A DNA stretch of 64,000 nt from Clostridia bacterium (GCA_017399695.1 JAFQBK010000012.1:1-64000), one strand, 5' to 3'. Positions 25,254 to 34,120 are shown, counted from the first letter of the stretch. Notes: generated by a model from the letters alone, not told the origin. Numbers and translations are program-made.

Positions 25254-26231
25254 TTACGAAAGTACACCACTAATTCCGGCATACGCCAGAATGCAAAGAA
25301 CAAGGGTTACACCTGAAAATAACAGTACAATCTTAACCTCGTTCATGCCGCACATTTCAAAATGATGATGAATCGGACTCATCTTAAAGATTCGTTTCCC
25401 CGTCAGCTTAAAGGATGCCACCTGCAGAATCACCGACAAGGTTTCCATCAGGTACACAAAGCCGATAATGATTAAAATCAGCGGCAGACGAAGCGCAATC
25501 GCTGCGATCGCCGTAGCTCCACCCAAAAACAAGGAGCCGGTATCGCCCATAAACACCTTTGCCGGATGTGCGTTAAATACCAAAAATGCAAGGCAGCTTG
25601 CGCTGACTGAACCGATAAAAACAGCAACCGCGATTTCGTTCATATAAAATGCAACAACAGTTAAAAACAGAGACACAATCAAGGTCACCGTTGCTGCAAG
25701 ACCGTCTAAACCGTCGGTAAGATTCACGCTGTTTGTCATTGCAAGCAAGACAAAAATTACAAAAGGAATGATGAAAAGTCCGATGTCAACACTAAAGTCC
25801 AAGAACGGAATAATAATTTCTCCGCCCAAATAACCCATATAACTGAGCAAAACGGTAATTACGACACTGACTAAAATTTGTGCGGAAAACTTTTGTTTTG
25901 CAGATAATCCAAGATTGCGTTTCATCACAACCTTGATAAAATCATCAACAAAACCAATCACGCCAAATAAAACCGCACAGGCAAGCAGAATTAAAATTTC
26001 ATAATTCTGCATTTCGGGAAAATAGCCAAACCAAAGCGTTGCCACCACGACGGAAATAATCATCGTAATACCGCCCATCGTCGGTGTGCCGCTTTTTTTC
26101 TGATGCCAGCTCGGCCCCTCCTCACGAATACTCTGACCGAATTTTAAGCGTCTTAAAAACGGAATCAGAATCGGCGTAAGCACGAGGCAGATAAGCGCTG
26201 AAAGCGAAACGCTACTTAAAATCATTTCCAT
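25254..26231 (-). CDS. mraY: Phospho-N-acetylmuramoyl-pentapeptide transferase MraY
   Basis: MraY joins phospho-MurNAc-pentapeptide to undecaprenyl phosphate, giving lipid I. About 325 residues with ten membrane helices. Characteristic motifs are GFVDDFIKV (Mg-binding Asp pair), NLTDGLDGLA and FMGDTGSLFLGG, then the cytoplasmic MSPIHHHFE loop near residue 285. I choose the ATG at 26231, with AAGGAG 11 bases upstream; a GTG at 26243 abuts that site and an ATG at 26225 is also possible. It follows murF by about 40 bases. Confidence 0.95.
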   Translation of the reverse strand: MEMILSSVSLSALICLVLTPILIPFLRRLKFGQSIREEGPSWHQKKSGTPTMGGITMIISVVVATLWFGYFPEMQNYEILILLACAVLFGVIGFVDDFIKVVMKRNLGLSAKQKFSAQILVSVVITVLLSYMGYLGGEIIIPFLDFSVDIGLFIIPFVIFVLLAMTNSVNLTDGLDGLAATVTLIVSLFLTVVAFYMNEIAVAVFIGSVSASCLAFLVFNAHPAKVFMGDTGSLFLGGATAIAAIALRLPLILIIIGFVYLMETLSVILQVASFKLTGKRIFKMSPIHHHFEMCGMNEVKIVLLFSGVTLVLCILAYAGISGVLS

Positions 26232-26271
26232 CTTCTTTCCCACTCCTTATCCAGAATATCGTATCATAAAA

Positions 26272-27642
26272 TTAGCATTCTTTTTGCAAAAACTCTGTCA
26301 CTCGTTCAAGCTCCATCACGCGCGATGCTTTTACCAGCACATGGCAATCCGGAACAATGCTTTCTCTTAATGCCTCATATATTTCTGAAACATCTTCTGC
26401 GCTTTTGACCTGCTCGGGCATAAGTCCTAAGGAAAGTGCAGCAAGCGCAATTTCTTTTGCTTCTTTACCAATGGTAAAGAGCATATCTACGCCCTCGCTT
26501 GCTACCGTCTCTCCCACAAGTTTATGCGCTGTTTTCGAAAACTCGCCCATACACGCCATATCACCGAGCACCGCAATCTTTTTGCCCTTGGTTTTGCCAA
26601 GTACAGAAAGCGCGGCGTTCATCGAATCCGGCGCGGCATTGTAGCAGTCATTGATAATTGTATAGCCGTTATGACGGATGTAATCCATTCGCATTTTGGT
26701 CGCTTTGAGTTCTTTGAGTGCGAGAAGAATTTCTTTTTCAGGAACTCCCAGCACAAAGCCTGTCGCAATCGCAAAAAGTGCATTATAGACATTGTGCTCG
26801 CCCGGCCGATTAACTCTTACACGAAAATCTCTACCAAAACCTGAAAAATCAAAGTTAATACCTTCTTCATCCGAAGTGATATTTTTTGCAACAACGTCGC
26901 AGGCTTCGCTCTTACCCACAGTAATCACCCGATACGGGATTTCGTCTTTATGGTTTTTTAAGATGGGGTCGTCGCCGTTTAGAACGACCGTGCCTCCGGG
27001 TTTTATATGGGCAAACATCTCTGACTTTGCGCGGTAGATATTTTCCTGCGAGCCCAACAGTTCGATGTGGGACATACCAATATTGGTCACAATGCCAATT
27101 TCAGGTTTGGCAATCGCCGCCAAGCGGTCAATTTCGCCAAAGCCACTCATACCCATTTCCAACACTGCTGCCTCGATTCCTTCCTCCATACGAAATACCG
27201 TTAGTGGCAAACCAATCTCATTATTAAAATTTCCCTCTGTTTTAAGAGTTTTGAATTTTCTCTCTAAAACCGCCGCAGTCATTTCCTTGGTAGAGGTTTT
27301 GCCGACACTGCCTGTGATTCCTACCATATGAACCGGGAACAAATCACGGTAATAAGAAGCGAGGCTCTGCATTGCGCGCAGAGTATCCTCTACTAAAATT
27401 ACACAGACATCTCTAGAAAGAGTCACTGTTTTCTCGGTCAGAACTGCCTTTGCACCGCTTTTTGCCGCCATCTCCAAAAAATCGTGACCGTCAAATTTTT
27501 CTCCTTTGATTGGGATAAACAAGGAACCGCCTGGCACATTTCGGCTATCTGTCGTAATTTGTACGATGGAAGCCTCAGCATTTCCCGAAAGCAGCTTGCC
27601 TCCGGTTGCCTGCACGATTTCTAAAACACGAAGCGTCTTCAT
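26272..27642 (-). CDS. murF: UDP-N-acetylmuramoyl-tripeptide--D-alanyl-D-alanine ligase MurF
   Basis: MurF adds D-Ala-D-Ala to the UDP-MurNAc-tripeptide. The 456-residue protein has a small N-terminal substrate domain, the central ATPase with P-loop GITGSVGKTSTKE near residue 110, and a C-terminal domain containing NDCYNAAPDSMNAAL near residue 335. The stop is 40 bases ahead of mraY, and murE lies 7 bases before its start. Both ligases are translated from the same message. Confidence 0.95.
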   Translation of the reverse strand: MKTLRVLEIVQATGGKLLSGNAEASIVQITTDSRNVPGGSLFIPIKGEKFDGHDFLEMAAKSGAKAVLTEKTVTLSRDVCVILVEDTLRAMQSLASYYRDLFPVHMVGITGSVGKTSTKEMTAAVLERKFKTLKTEGNFNNEIGLPLTVFRMEEGIEAAVLEMGMSGFGEIDRLAAIAKPEIGIVTNIGMSHIELLGSQENIYRAKSEMFAHIKPGGTVVLNGDDPILKNHKDEIPYRVITVGKSEACDVVAKNITSDEEGINFDFSGFGRDFRVRVNRPGEHNVYNALFAIATGFVLGVPEKEILLALKELKATKMRMDYIRHNGYTIINDCYNAAPDSMNAALSVLGKTKGKKIAVLGDMACMGEFSKTAHKLVGETVASEGVDMLFTIGKEAKEIALAALSLGLMPEQVKSAEDVSEIYEALRESIVPDCHVLVKASRVMELERVTEFLQKEC

Positions 27643-27649
27643 TCTTCCC

Positions 27650-29092
27650 TCACCCCTCCAGGAGTTCTTTTATAATTACTCTTTCATCAAAATCCTTTTT
27701 TTCTTTTCCTATAATTTGATAGGTCTCGTGACCCTTCCCCGCCAAAATAATACAGTCGCCCTCTTTGCCAATTTCCAGCGCATAGCCGATTGCATCGCGG
27801 CGGTTTTCTATTAAAATGTACTCGCAATCCGTACGCTTCATTCCCTCTTCAATCTCATAGATAATAGACATCGGTTCTTCGGTGCGCGGATTATCGGATG
27901 TGATGATGCAGAAATCGGAAAGATTCCCTGCAATTTCTCCCATTATCGGGCGCTTGGTTCTGTCGCGGTCACCTCCGCAACCAAACACGGTAATCACTCT
28001 GCCTTTGGCAAATTCTTTCACTGTACGGATAATGTTATCCAATCCGTCGGGGGTGTGCGCATAATCAATAATCACCGTATAATCCGTATTGGTATAGACA
28101 GTTTCGGCTCTGCCACGGACCCCCTGCGCTACTGTCAGCGCAGTAAAGACATCCTCCGGCGAAAATCCTAACTGAATAGCGCAGACCGCCGCCGCCATTG
28201 CATTGTAAACAGAGAATTTACCCGGAATACCCAAGCGAACAGCGTAGGACTTATCTTCGTGCTTAAAATCGAATAAAATGCCTCGCGCGGAAATTCTTAC
28301 GTTCTCCGCCTGCCACTCGGCTTTCTCGTCAATCGAGTAGCTCGTCATCGGGCAAGCCGCATCATCTACGATTTTTTTGCCTGCCGCATCATCAATATTT
28401 ACAATCGCCGTTTCACACATCAGAAACAGCATTTTCTTGGCCTCTAAATACTTCTCCATCGTTTCGTGGAAGTCCAGATGGTCCTGCGTCAAGTTTGTAA
28501 ATACGCCGCAGGCAAACGGGATTCCGTACACACGGGAAAGGACAAGCGAGTGGGAGGAAACCTCCATCACGACGTATTCTACCCCGCGGTCACGCATGGC
28601 ACGGAACAATTCGTGCAGTTCATACGATTCCGGCGTCGTGCGTTCGGACTCTAAAAGCTCATCGCCAATCATATTACCGTTGGTACCGATGAGTCCTACT
28701 TTTTTACCGCTGAATTCTAAAATCTGTTTGATGAGCGAGGTTACGGTTGTTTTGCCGTTGGTTCCCGTAACACCGATAATTTTCATTTCTTTTGCCGGGT
28801 GCAAAAACCATGTGGCACTCATTTGCGCAAGCGCCTTTCTGCTATCAGGGACACGGATTTTCACCGCACCCTCGAATGAAACATCGTCTTCTACCACAAC
28901 TGCTTTTGCACCGCGATGGATGGCGTCTTCGATATAGCGATGTCCGTCCGCCTGAAATCCTTTGATACACACAAACATACAGCCCTCGGTGGCTTTTTGT
29001 GAATTATAGCAAATCGCAGAGACAGACAAATCCTCTTTTTCCCATTCAGCCTCTACTCCGCAAAGCAACTGTGATAATAGCATTGTTTTCAC
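27650..29092 (-). CDS. murE: UDP-N-acetylmuramoyl-tripeptide synthetase MurE, meso-DAP type
   Basis: MurE adds the third amino acid to UDP-MurNAc-L-Ala-D-Glu. The P-loop is GVTGTNGKTTVTSL near residue 110. The specificity motif reads DNPRTEEP near residue 400; DNPR is the form associated with meso-diaminopimelate, while lysine-adding enzymes differ at this Arg. I therefore infer a DAP-type peptidoglycan. The 480 residues include the N-terminal UDP-binding domain and the C-terminal domain with AGKGHETYQ. The gene starts 5 bases after the PBP gene. Confidence 0.95.
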   Translation of the reverse strand: MKTMLLSQLLCGVEAEWEKEDLSVSAICYNSQKATEGCMFVCIKGFQADGHRYIEDAIHRGAKAVVVEDDVSFEGAVKIRVPDSRKALAQMSATWFLHPAKEMKIIGVTGTNGKTTVTSLIKQILEFSGKKVGLIGTNGNMIGDELLESERTTPESYELHELFRAMRDRGVEYVVMEVSSHSLVLSRVYGIPFACGVFTNLTQDHLDFHETMEKYLEAKKMLFLMCETAIVNIDDAAGKKIVDDAACPMTSYSIDEKAEWQAENVRISARGILFDFKHEDKSYAVRLGIPGKFSVYNAMAAAVCAIQLGFSPEDVFTALTVAQGVRGRAETVYTNTDYTVIIDYAHTPDGLDNIIRTVKEFAKGRVITVFGCGGDRDRTKRPIMGEIAGNLSDFCIITSDNPRTEEPMSIIYEIEEGMKRTDCEYILIENRRDAIGYALEIGKEGDCIILAGKGHETYQIIGKEKKDFDERVIIKELLEG

Positions 29093-29097
29093 CCTTT

Positions 29098-31296
29098 CTA
29101 GTCGACATCTAAGAAGCGGAACTCAACTCTTACGATGCTTCCTGCCTCCAGTACTGTTCCCGGTGCGGGGTCCTGTCTGATGGCAATCGTGCGCTGCGAG
29201 GTGCTTCCTGTAGCGCCTGCACTGCTGACATTTAAGTTCAGCTTATTTGCCGAAAGGCTCGCCTGGACCTCATTCAAGGACAAATTCAGCACATTGGGAA
29301 CGGTTACTTTATTGTCCGTATTATCTTCTGTATACAAGATGACCGTAGAGTTTGCCGTCATATTCGAACCGGCTTTCGGCATCTGGTCTTTCACGGTTTC
29401 GCCGCCGCCGACAATTGTGTAGGTTAGATTCTGCGCTCTGACATCTTTAATCGCCGCCTGCGTGCTCTTTCCTCTGACATCCGGAACGTAAACGTCCAGA
29501 TTTTCTTTTTCTTCTTCGGTGTACTGCGGTTCAATTTTCATATAATTTAGAACATCATCCATAATTTTACCAACTACCGGTGCCGCAATACGTCCGCCGT
29601 AGTATTCGCCGTTGGATGCTTCATCCAGCATAACCAGACAAACAACCTTCGGGTCATCCGCCGGTGCAAAGCCGATAAACGAAGAAACATATTTGCCGTT
29701 TCCACGCGGAATTTTCTCCGAGGTTCCGGTCTTGCCTGCTAAGCGGAAGCCTTTGATATAAGCATTCTGTCCCGAACCGTTGGTGACTACATTTTCTAAA
29801 AGCGAGCACATCAGCTCGGAGGTTTCACTTGAGATGACCTGTCTGACAACCGTCGGCTCATAACTCTTTAAGACGTTGCCGTCATCGTCTACCAGTTCTT
29901 TGACCAGATACGGCTTTAACAGTTCTCCACCATTTGCCACAGCACCCACTGCCGCGATCATCTGAAGCGGCGTTACTTTCGGGCCCTGACCGAATGCGGA
30001 GGTAGAAAGCTCCATCAAACCGAAATTTGAATCGCCATAGAATACGCCGTTTGCCTCACCGGGCAAATCGAAACCTGTGGTTTCCGTAAAGCCAAACGCA
30101 CGATAATATTTCTTAAACAGGTCCGGTCCTACCATTTGGCCGACCTCGATAAATACAGGGTTGCAAGAGTTCTTAACGCCGTCTTTAAAGCTCTGTGCAC
30201 CATGACCGTTTCGGTTTGCGCAGGCAATCTTTCGTCCGGCAACCTCTTTATAACCGGGACAGAAGAACGGTGTGGTGACCGAAACAATTCCCTCTTCGAG
30301 CGCCATCGATGCTGTAAAAATCTTAAAGCAGGAACCCGGCTCATAGGAATCTACAACTGCTTTATTTCTCCACATTTTCTGAAGCGCGTTGGAACGCTCC
30401 TTATTTCGTTCTTCCTCATTGGTAATCGCATCAATTCTCGCCTTTTCCTCTTCATCCACCAGTTCAAACGGGTGATTTAAGTCAAAGTCAGGTTTTACCG
30501 TCATCGCAAGAATTTCGCCGGTTTCCACGTCCATTACAATTGCCGCCGCACCCTGCTGAACCTTTTCTTCACGGAATACGGTTTCTAAATGCTTTTCTGC
30601 AAAGTGCTGGATGACCTCGTCAATCGTCAACACGACATTGGTTCCGTTCTGCGGGTCGATATGCGTTTCCTCCTGAAACGGCATATCGGTATCCAGTGCA
30701 TTTTTCAGCGCTATAACTCTGCCCGGCACGCCACGAAGTGCCTCATCGTATACCATTTCGATACCACCGAGACCGGTGTTGTCTGTGCCGGTAAAGCCGA
30801 TGACATGGGACGCAAAGTTTCCGTAGGGGTAATAACGCTTCGAATCCTCCTGCAGATATACACCGACCAAATCAAGCTCGCGCACACGGGTCGCAACCTC
30901 GACGTCAATCTTACGCTTGATGGTGACGTGGTTGGTCTGTTTATCCAAAAGCTTCTGAATCTCTGCCGCATCCATTTCCAACACGACGCTGAGTTCAGCC
31001 GCAATTTTTGCTGCATCTTTTTTGGCTTTTCGTATCTCATTCGGGTTCGCAGTAACCGTCTCAACAGACGAGCTCTGTGCTAATACCTTGCGGTTTCGGT
31101 CAAAAATCGTACCGCGCTTTGAGGTAACGATATTGTCTCGCGTCTGTTGCTCGATTGCCTCCCGCTGAAGCTTCGGTCCGTCAATGACTTGCAAAAAGAC
31201 CAAGCGCACGCCCAAAGCGCCGAGGCAAAAGGCAAACACAACGAACATTACGAGCATTCGGATTTGTAGTTTTCGCTTCGGTTTTTCCATCGTCAT
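29098..31296 (-). CDS. ftsI: Division-type penicillin-binding protein (class B) with two PASTA domains
   Basis: A septal transpeptidase of about 732 residues. A single N-terminal membrane helix (about residues 14-35) is followed by the PBP dimerisation domain. In the transpeptidase domain the active-site motif is SxxK in EPGSCFKIFTA, with KTGTSEK near residue 545. Two PASTA repeats end the protein (VYVPDVRGKS and VTVPNVLNLS), as in Bacillus SpoVD and pneumococcal PBP2x. I choose the ATG at 31296 because GAGGAG lies 6 bases ahead; an ATG at 31314 covers the ribosome site. A long hairpin lies in the leader (31334-31374). Only one such PBP is present, so a sporulation-specific copy is not seen here. 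Confidence 0.93.
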   Translation of the reverse strand: MTMEKPKRKLQIRMLVMFVVFAFCLGALGVRLVFLQVIDGPKLQREAIEQQTRDNIVTSKRGTIFDRNRKVLAQSSSVETVTANPNEIRKAKKDAAKIAAELSVVLEMDAAEIQKLLDKQTNHVTIKRKIDVEVATRVRELDLVGVYLQEDSKRYYPYGNFASHVIGFTGTDNTGLGGIEMVYDEALRGVPGRVIALKNALDTDMPFQEETHIDPQNGTNVVLTIDEVIQHFAEKHLETVFREEKVQQGAAAIVMDVETGEILAMTVKPDFDLNHPFELVDEEEKARIDAITNEEERNKERSNALQKMWRNKAVVDSYEPGSCFKIFTASMALEEGIVSVTTPFFCPGYKEVAGRKIACANRNGHGAQSFKDGVKNSCNPVFIEVGQMVGPDLFKKYYRAFGFTETTGFDLPGEANGVFYGDSNFGLMELSTSAFGQGPKVTPLQMIAAVGAVANGGELLKPYLVKELVDDDGNVLKSYEPTVVRQVISSETSELMCSLLENVVTNGSGQNAYIKGFRLAGKTGTSEKIPRGNGKYVSSFIGFAPADDPKVVCLVMLDEASNGEYYGGRIAAPVVGKIMDDVLNYMKIEPQYTEEEKENLDVYVPDVRGKSTQAAIKDVRAQNLTYTIVGGGETVKDQMPKAGSNMTANSTVILYTEDNTDNKVTVPNVLNLSLNEVQASLSANKLNLNVSSAGATGSTSQRTIAIRQDPAPGTVLEAGSIVRVEFRFLDVD

Positions 31297-31302
31297 CGCA
31301 AA

Positions 31303-31397
31303 CTCCTCATTCATATAATATTTCTTCTAAACCAAAGTTAGTGCGGAAGAGTTATCCTCCCCCACACTAACTTTACAGGCGTCTCCTCATTCATATA
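31303..31397 (-). repeat. 15-bp direct repeat flanking a strong hairpin in the ftsL-PBP gap
   Basis: The 15-mer CTCCTCATTCATATA occurs at 31303-31317 and again, exactly, at 31383-31397. Between the copies a perfect 10-bp inverted repeat (AAAGTTAGTG 31334-31343, CACTAACTTT 31365-31374) encloses further G-rich/CTCTTCC pairing, giving about 17 bp of stem. On the minus strand the upstream repeat copy opens a possible 18-codon reading frame (31394 to 31338) that ends inside the hairpin. Confidence 0.7.
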
Positions 31398-31424
31398 TAG
31401 TGCCCGTTTCGATCAAATATTCCT

Positions 31425-31919
31425 TTACTCCACTTCCCCATGTACGGTTTTTTCCACATGGTCAACCTGTGGCAAGGTGACATATACTGTCTGGTATTTT
31501 TCCGGTCTGCGCATCCCCAGTTTTTCTGTTGCAACACTTTCCACATTCTTTAAATCCAGCGCTTCTTCAATTTCCATTTCCATTCGTTTATTGGTAGCAA
31601 CCAGATTACTTAATTCCTTTTGGCTTTTCTCGATCCGGTTGGTCGTTTCCGTAATCATAACACCACGGCACAAAACGAAAAACGCAGCCATTGCAACCAG
31701 CAAAATTGCTCCCAGCACCGACAACTTGGCGCGGACATTTGCTCTACGCTGTGCCGCTGTTTGTCGGCTGACCTTCTTTTTCGGCGCAGGTGCGGCTTTG
31801 ATGCGCACATTCGGGGCATAACTCGGTAATTCCGTTTTTCTGACAGCGCTGCCATCATAATAGTTTCTGCCGTAATAGCCTTGCTCGTAATAAAACGACG
31901 CACTCTCTGCTCTGGCCAC
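31425..31919 (-). CDS. ftsL: FtsL-like cell division protein
   Basis: A bitopic protein of about 164 residues. The first 75 residues are cytoplasmic, rich in Tyr at the start (FYYEQGYYGRNYYDG) and very basic later. One membrane helix follows (LSVLGAILLVAMAAFFVLC), then an extracytoplasmic coiled coil (RIEKSQKELSNLVATNKRMEMEIEEAL). This layout and its position between rsmH and the septal PBP identify FtsL. The start is taken as the GTG at 31919, with AAGGAG 8 bases ahead; the longer frame from 31970 has no ribosome site. The long Tyr-rich cytoplasmic tail exceeds that of Bacillus FtsL. Confidence 0.85.
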   Translation of the reverse strand: MARAESASFYYEQGYYGRNYYDGSAVRKTELPSYAPNVRIKAAPAPKKKVSRQTAAQRRANVRAKLSVLGAILLVAMAAFFVLCRGVMITETTNRIEKSQKELSNLVATNKRMEMEIEEALDLKNVESVATEKLGMRRPEKYQTVYVTLPQVDHVEKTVHGEVE

Positions 31920-31975
31920 CTGCTTCACTCCTTTTCGTTTTTGTTTAAGCCGAGGGGAATCAAACCCCATAAGCC

Positions 31976-32923
31976 TTAAACTTGATAAATTTTCACCTTT
32001 TCAAACACCCGCAGCTTTGCACTGCGCGCACGTGGATTGTCCAAAAGTTCGGCCTCGCCTGCCACGATAGGCTTGCGATTGACCGGGCGTCCCTGCGGCT
32101 TTTTGCCGCAGACACACACCGGGAACTCTTTGGGGCAGGTACAACCTGCCGCGATGTCAGCAAACGCCGTCTTCACAATTCGGTCTTCGAGGGAGTGGAA
32201 GGTGATGATCGCTAAACGACCGCCGGGTGTCAAGCAGTCTACGAAGTCAGAAATGGCTTGTCTTAGGATAGTTAGCTCCCCATTGACCTCAATGCGAATA
32301 GCTTGAAACGTGCGTTTCGCCGGATGCGGACCGTCTTTTCGCGCCCCCTTTGGTACTGCTTTTTTAATGATTTCGACCAGCTGCAGTGTCGTTTTGATTT
32401 CCCCCGCCTGCCGCTCTTTTACAATAAATTCAGCAATACGCCGCGCCCAACGGTCCTCTCCATATTGGAAGATGATTTCTTCTAACTGTTTTTCGCTATA
32501 ACTGTTTACAACATCGTATGCGCTGAAGCTGTTTCTTCGGTCCATGCGCATATCAAGCGGCGCATCCGCCTGATAGGAAAATCCGCGCTCGCCCTCATCC
32601 AGCTGATGAGAGGATACGCCCAAATCCATCAGCGCACCATCGATTCTATCAATCCCAAGCTCCGAAAGAGCGGATTTTACATTCTTAAAATTCTGATTGA
32701 CATAAGTCACTTTGTCGCCAAACCCGGCTAATCTTTTTTGGCTGGCAGAAATTGCCGCTGCGTCCTGATCAAAGCCAATCAGTCTGCCTTCTGTCAGGCG
32801 GCTTACAATTTCGAAGCTGTGCCCTGCACCGCCCATCGTCGCATCGACATAAACGCCGTTTGGACGAATGGCAAGCATTTCGATGGTTTCGTCCCGAAGC
32901 ACAGGAACATGATGAAACTCCAT
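31976..32923 (-). CDS. rsmH: 16S rRNA (cytosine1402-N4)-methyltransferase RsmH
   Basis: RsmH (formerly MraW) methylates C1402 of 16S rRNA in the decoding centre. The SAM-binding motif [10 protein letters not shown] lies near residue 30 and [12 protein letters not shown] near residue 100. The conserved C-terminal [12 protein letters not shown] is near residue 245. A CxC...CxC cluster ([13 protein letters not shown]) follows. About 315 residues from the ATG at 32923; GGAAGGTGG precedes it. Second gene of the dcw cluster, 21 bases after mraZ. Confidence 0.96.
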   Translation of the reverse strand: MEFHHVPVLRDETIEMLAIRPNGVYVDATMGGAGHSFEIVSRLTEGRLIGFDQDAAAISASQKRLAGFGDKVTYVNQNFKNVKSALSELGIDRIDGALMDLGVSSHQLDEGERGFSYQADAPLDMRMDRRNSFSAYDVVNSYSEKQLEEIIFQYGEDRWARRIAEFIVKERQAGEIKTTLQLVEIIKKAVPKGARKDGPHPAKRTFQAIRIEVNGELTILRQAISDFVDCLTPGGRLAIITFHSLEDRIVKTAFADIAAGCTCPKEFPVCVCGKKPQGRPVNRKPIVAGEAELLDNPRARSAKLRVFEKVKIYQV

Positions 32924-32944
32924 CCGGCATCCACCTTCCAATTT

Positions 32945-33373
32945 TTACAGTAAGCCTTCCAGTTTCTCTGAAAGTACATCCGGGCTAAAGTGGTCAAAGC
33001 TGTAATCGTCATCCCACTTCTTCGAATCCCAGATTTCCAAGCGAGTGGATGCACCGACGACGGTAACTTCCTTTTCTAACCCAGCATAACTGCGAAGCTT
33101 TGCCGGAATCATAATTCTTCCTTGCTTATCAGTCTCGCACTCACATGCACCGGCAAAGAAAAAGCGAACAAATTGTCTGGCATCCTTGTTGGAAAGCGGA
33201 AGTGAATCAAGCTTATTCTTAAGCTTTTCAAATTCATCCAAGGGAAAGGCAAACAAACAGTTGTCAAGACCCAATGTTACAATGACAGTATCGCCAAGCT
33301 CCTCGCGGAACTTCGACGGCATAAACATTCTGCCCTTATTATCAAGCGAATGTTGATATTCTCCCATTAACAT
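32945..33373 (-). CDS. mraZ: Transcriptional regulator MraZ
   Basis: MraZ is a ring-forming DNA-binding protein that represses the dcw cluster. It has about 142 residues with two SpoVT/AbrB-like halves, MLMGEYQHSLDNKGRMFMP at the start and CETDKQGRIMIPAKLRSYA in the second half. The start at 33373 is chosen because homologues begin M-x-MGEYQH and AGGTGGTGAGG lies just ahead; an upstream in-frame ATG at 33436 would run through the operator boxes. Four GTGGTG boxes upstream (33380-33436) are probable autoregulatory sites. Confidence 0.96.
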   Translation of the reverse strand: MLMGEYQHSLDNKGRMFMPSKFREELGDTVIVTLGLDNCLFAFPLDEFEKLKNKLDSLPLSNKDARQFVRFFFAGACECETDKQGRIMIPAKLRSYAGLEKEVTVVGASTRLEIWDSKKWDDDYSFDHFSPDVLSEKLEGLL

Positions 33374-33379
33374 TGGCCT

Positions 33380-33436
33380 CACCACCTTTCCTGGCTTTTC
33401 ACCACTTTTATGGGCTACTCCACCACAATTCACCAC
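33380..33436 (-). promoter_or_regulatory. Four helically phased GTGGTG boxes, probable MraZ operator
   Basis: GTGGTG occurs on the minus strand at 33431-33436, 33421-33426, 33400-33405 and 33380-33385. Three of the four are preceded by AAA or AAAG. The steps are 10, 21 and 20 bases, so all boxes face the same side of the helix. MraZ of Mollicutes and E. coli binds repeated GTGG/TGGG-type boxes. These lie between the promoter and the gene, and the last one overlaps its ribosome binding site. Confidence 0.85.
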
Positions 33437-33445
33437 TTTTATTTT

Positions 33446-33474
33446 ATTGTACTCTATTTTACTGCTTTTTGCAA
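33446..33474 (-). promoter_or_regulatory. Promoter of the dcw cluster (PmraZ)
   Basis: TTGCAA (33469-33474) and TACAAT (33446-33451) are 17 bases apart on the minus strand. The predicted start lies at the first GTGGTG box. The gene-free stretch 33374-33752 otherwise holds two terminator hairpins, a 7-bp inverted repeat CTATATC/GATATAG at 33509-33533, and an isolated fifth GTGGTG at 33681-33686. Confidence 0.85.
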
Positions 33475-33564
33475 CAGTTTTTCGAAAAAAAATTTATTTT
33501 TTTTGCATCTATATCCCCGTATACAAGATATAGTATTTTTTATTTTTCTTAGCACAATAATTAG

Positions 33565-33615
33565 AAAAAGCGATGCTTTTCCGCTTGCCTTTTTCTTGGA
33601 AAAACATCGCTTTTT
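33565..33615. terminator. Terminator-like hairpin upstream of PmraZ
   Basis: AAAAAGCGATG pairs with CATCGCTTTTT over 11 bp, with additional CTTTTCC/GGAAAAA pairing inside. Runs of T follow on both strands. It insulates the dcw promoter from the upstream operon. Confidence 0.75.
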
Positions 33616-33704
33616 TAAATGATTTTTATCTTTTTTCTTTCATACCCAATGGATTTATAAAATTATCTTTTCAAAAAATTCACCACTTTACTTTTCGGGC
33701 ACAG

Positions 33705-33738
33705 AAAAACCCGAAACCAAAAACGGTTTCGGGTTTGT
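33705..33738. terminator. Terminator of the holB-ricT-hypothetical operon
   Basis: AAACCCGAAACC pairs perfectly with GGTTTCGGGTTT and leads into T5 on the minus strand, 15 bases after the stop of the hypothetical gene. Confidence 0.9.
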
Positions 33739-33752
33739 TTTTTGTATTTGTC

Positions 33753-34088
33753 TTATGCCTGTGCTGCAGCAAGCTTTGCCAGAAATTCTCTTTCCATCTC
33801 GAGAATATCTTCCAGCCAATATACGCCGAGGTCGAGTGCTGCCCAAATGCTGGTGCGCTCTGCCTTTTTCGTCAGGCGCGCAGTTTCAATCGAATCGCCG
33901 TGTTTTTCCAAAAGCTCAATGCTGACTTTGGTGGCAATTTTTAACTGATTGATTTTCTTTGTCTCTGTAACCGTCATTCTGACGATAAAATTGTCGTTAA
34001 AATCACCGTAATAGAGTACACTTCCGTCACGCAGAAGCGGTTTTCCGCGATAGAACAAAATCTTTTCCTTGGCTTTTTTCTCTGCCAC
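33753..34088 (-). CDS. Conserved-looking hypothetical protein, 111 residues
   Basis: I do not recognise this family. The first 60 residues look like an all-beta domain (KILFYRGKPLLRDGSVLYYGD, then FIVRMTVTETKK). The second half is helical, with Lys/Glu-rich stretches and an amphipathic C terminus (WLEDILEMEREFLAKLAAA). No signal peptide or Cys residues are seen. It is the third gene after holB and ricT, 32 bases downstream, and ends at a strong terminator. The position is where Bacillus has yabA, but the leucine-zipper and zinc-binding features of YabA are absent. Confidence 0.75.
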   Translation of the reverse strand: MAEKKAKEKILFYRGKPLLRDGSVLYYGDFNDNFIVRMTVTETKKINQLKIATKVSIELLEKHGDSIETARLTKKAERTSIWAALDLGVYWLEDILEMEREFLAKLAAAQA

Positions 34089-34120
34089 TTAAATCATTCC
34101 TTTCCGAATTTTATGTCAGT

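Noticed and set aside
33565-33700. Small RNA gene upstream of the dcw promoter
   Set aside because: The hairpin is explained as a terminator; no convincing -35/-10 pair precedes it.
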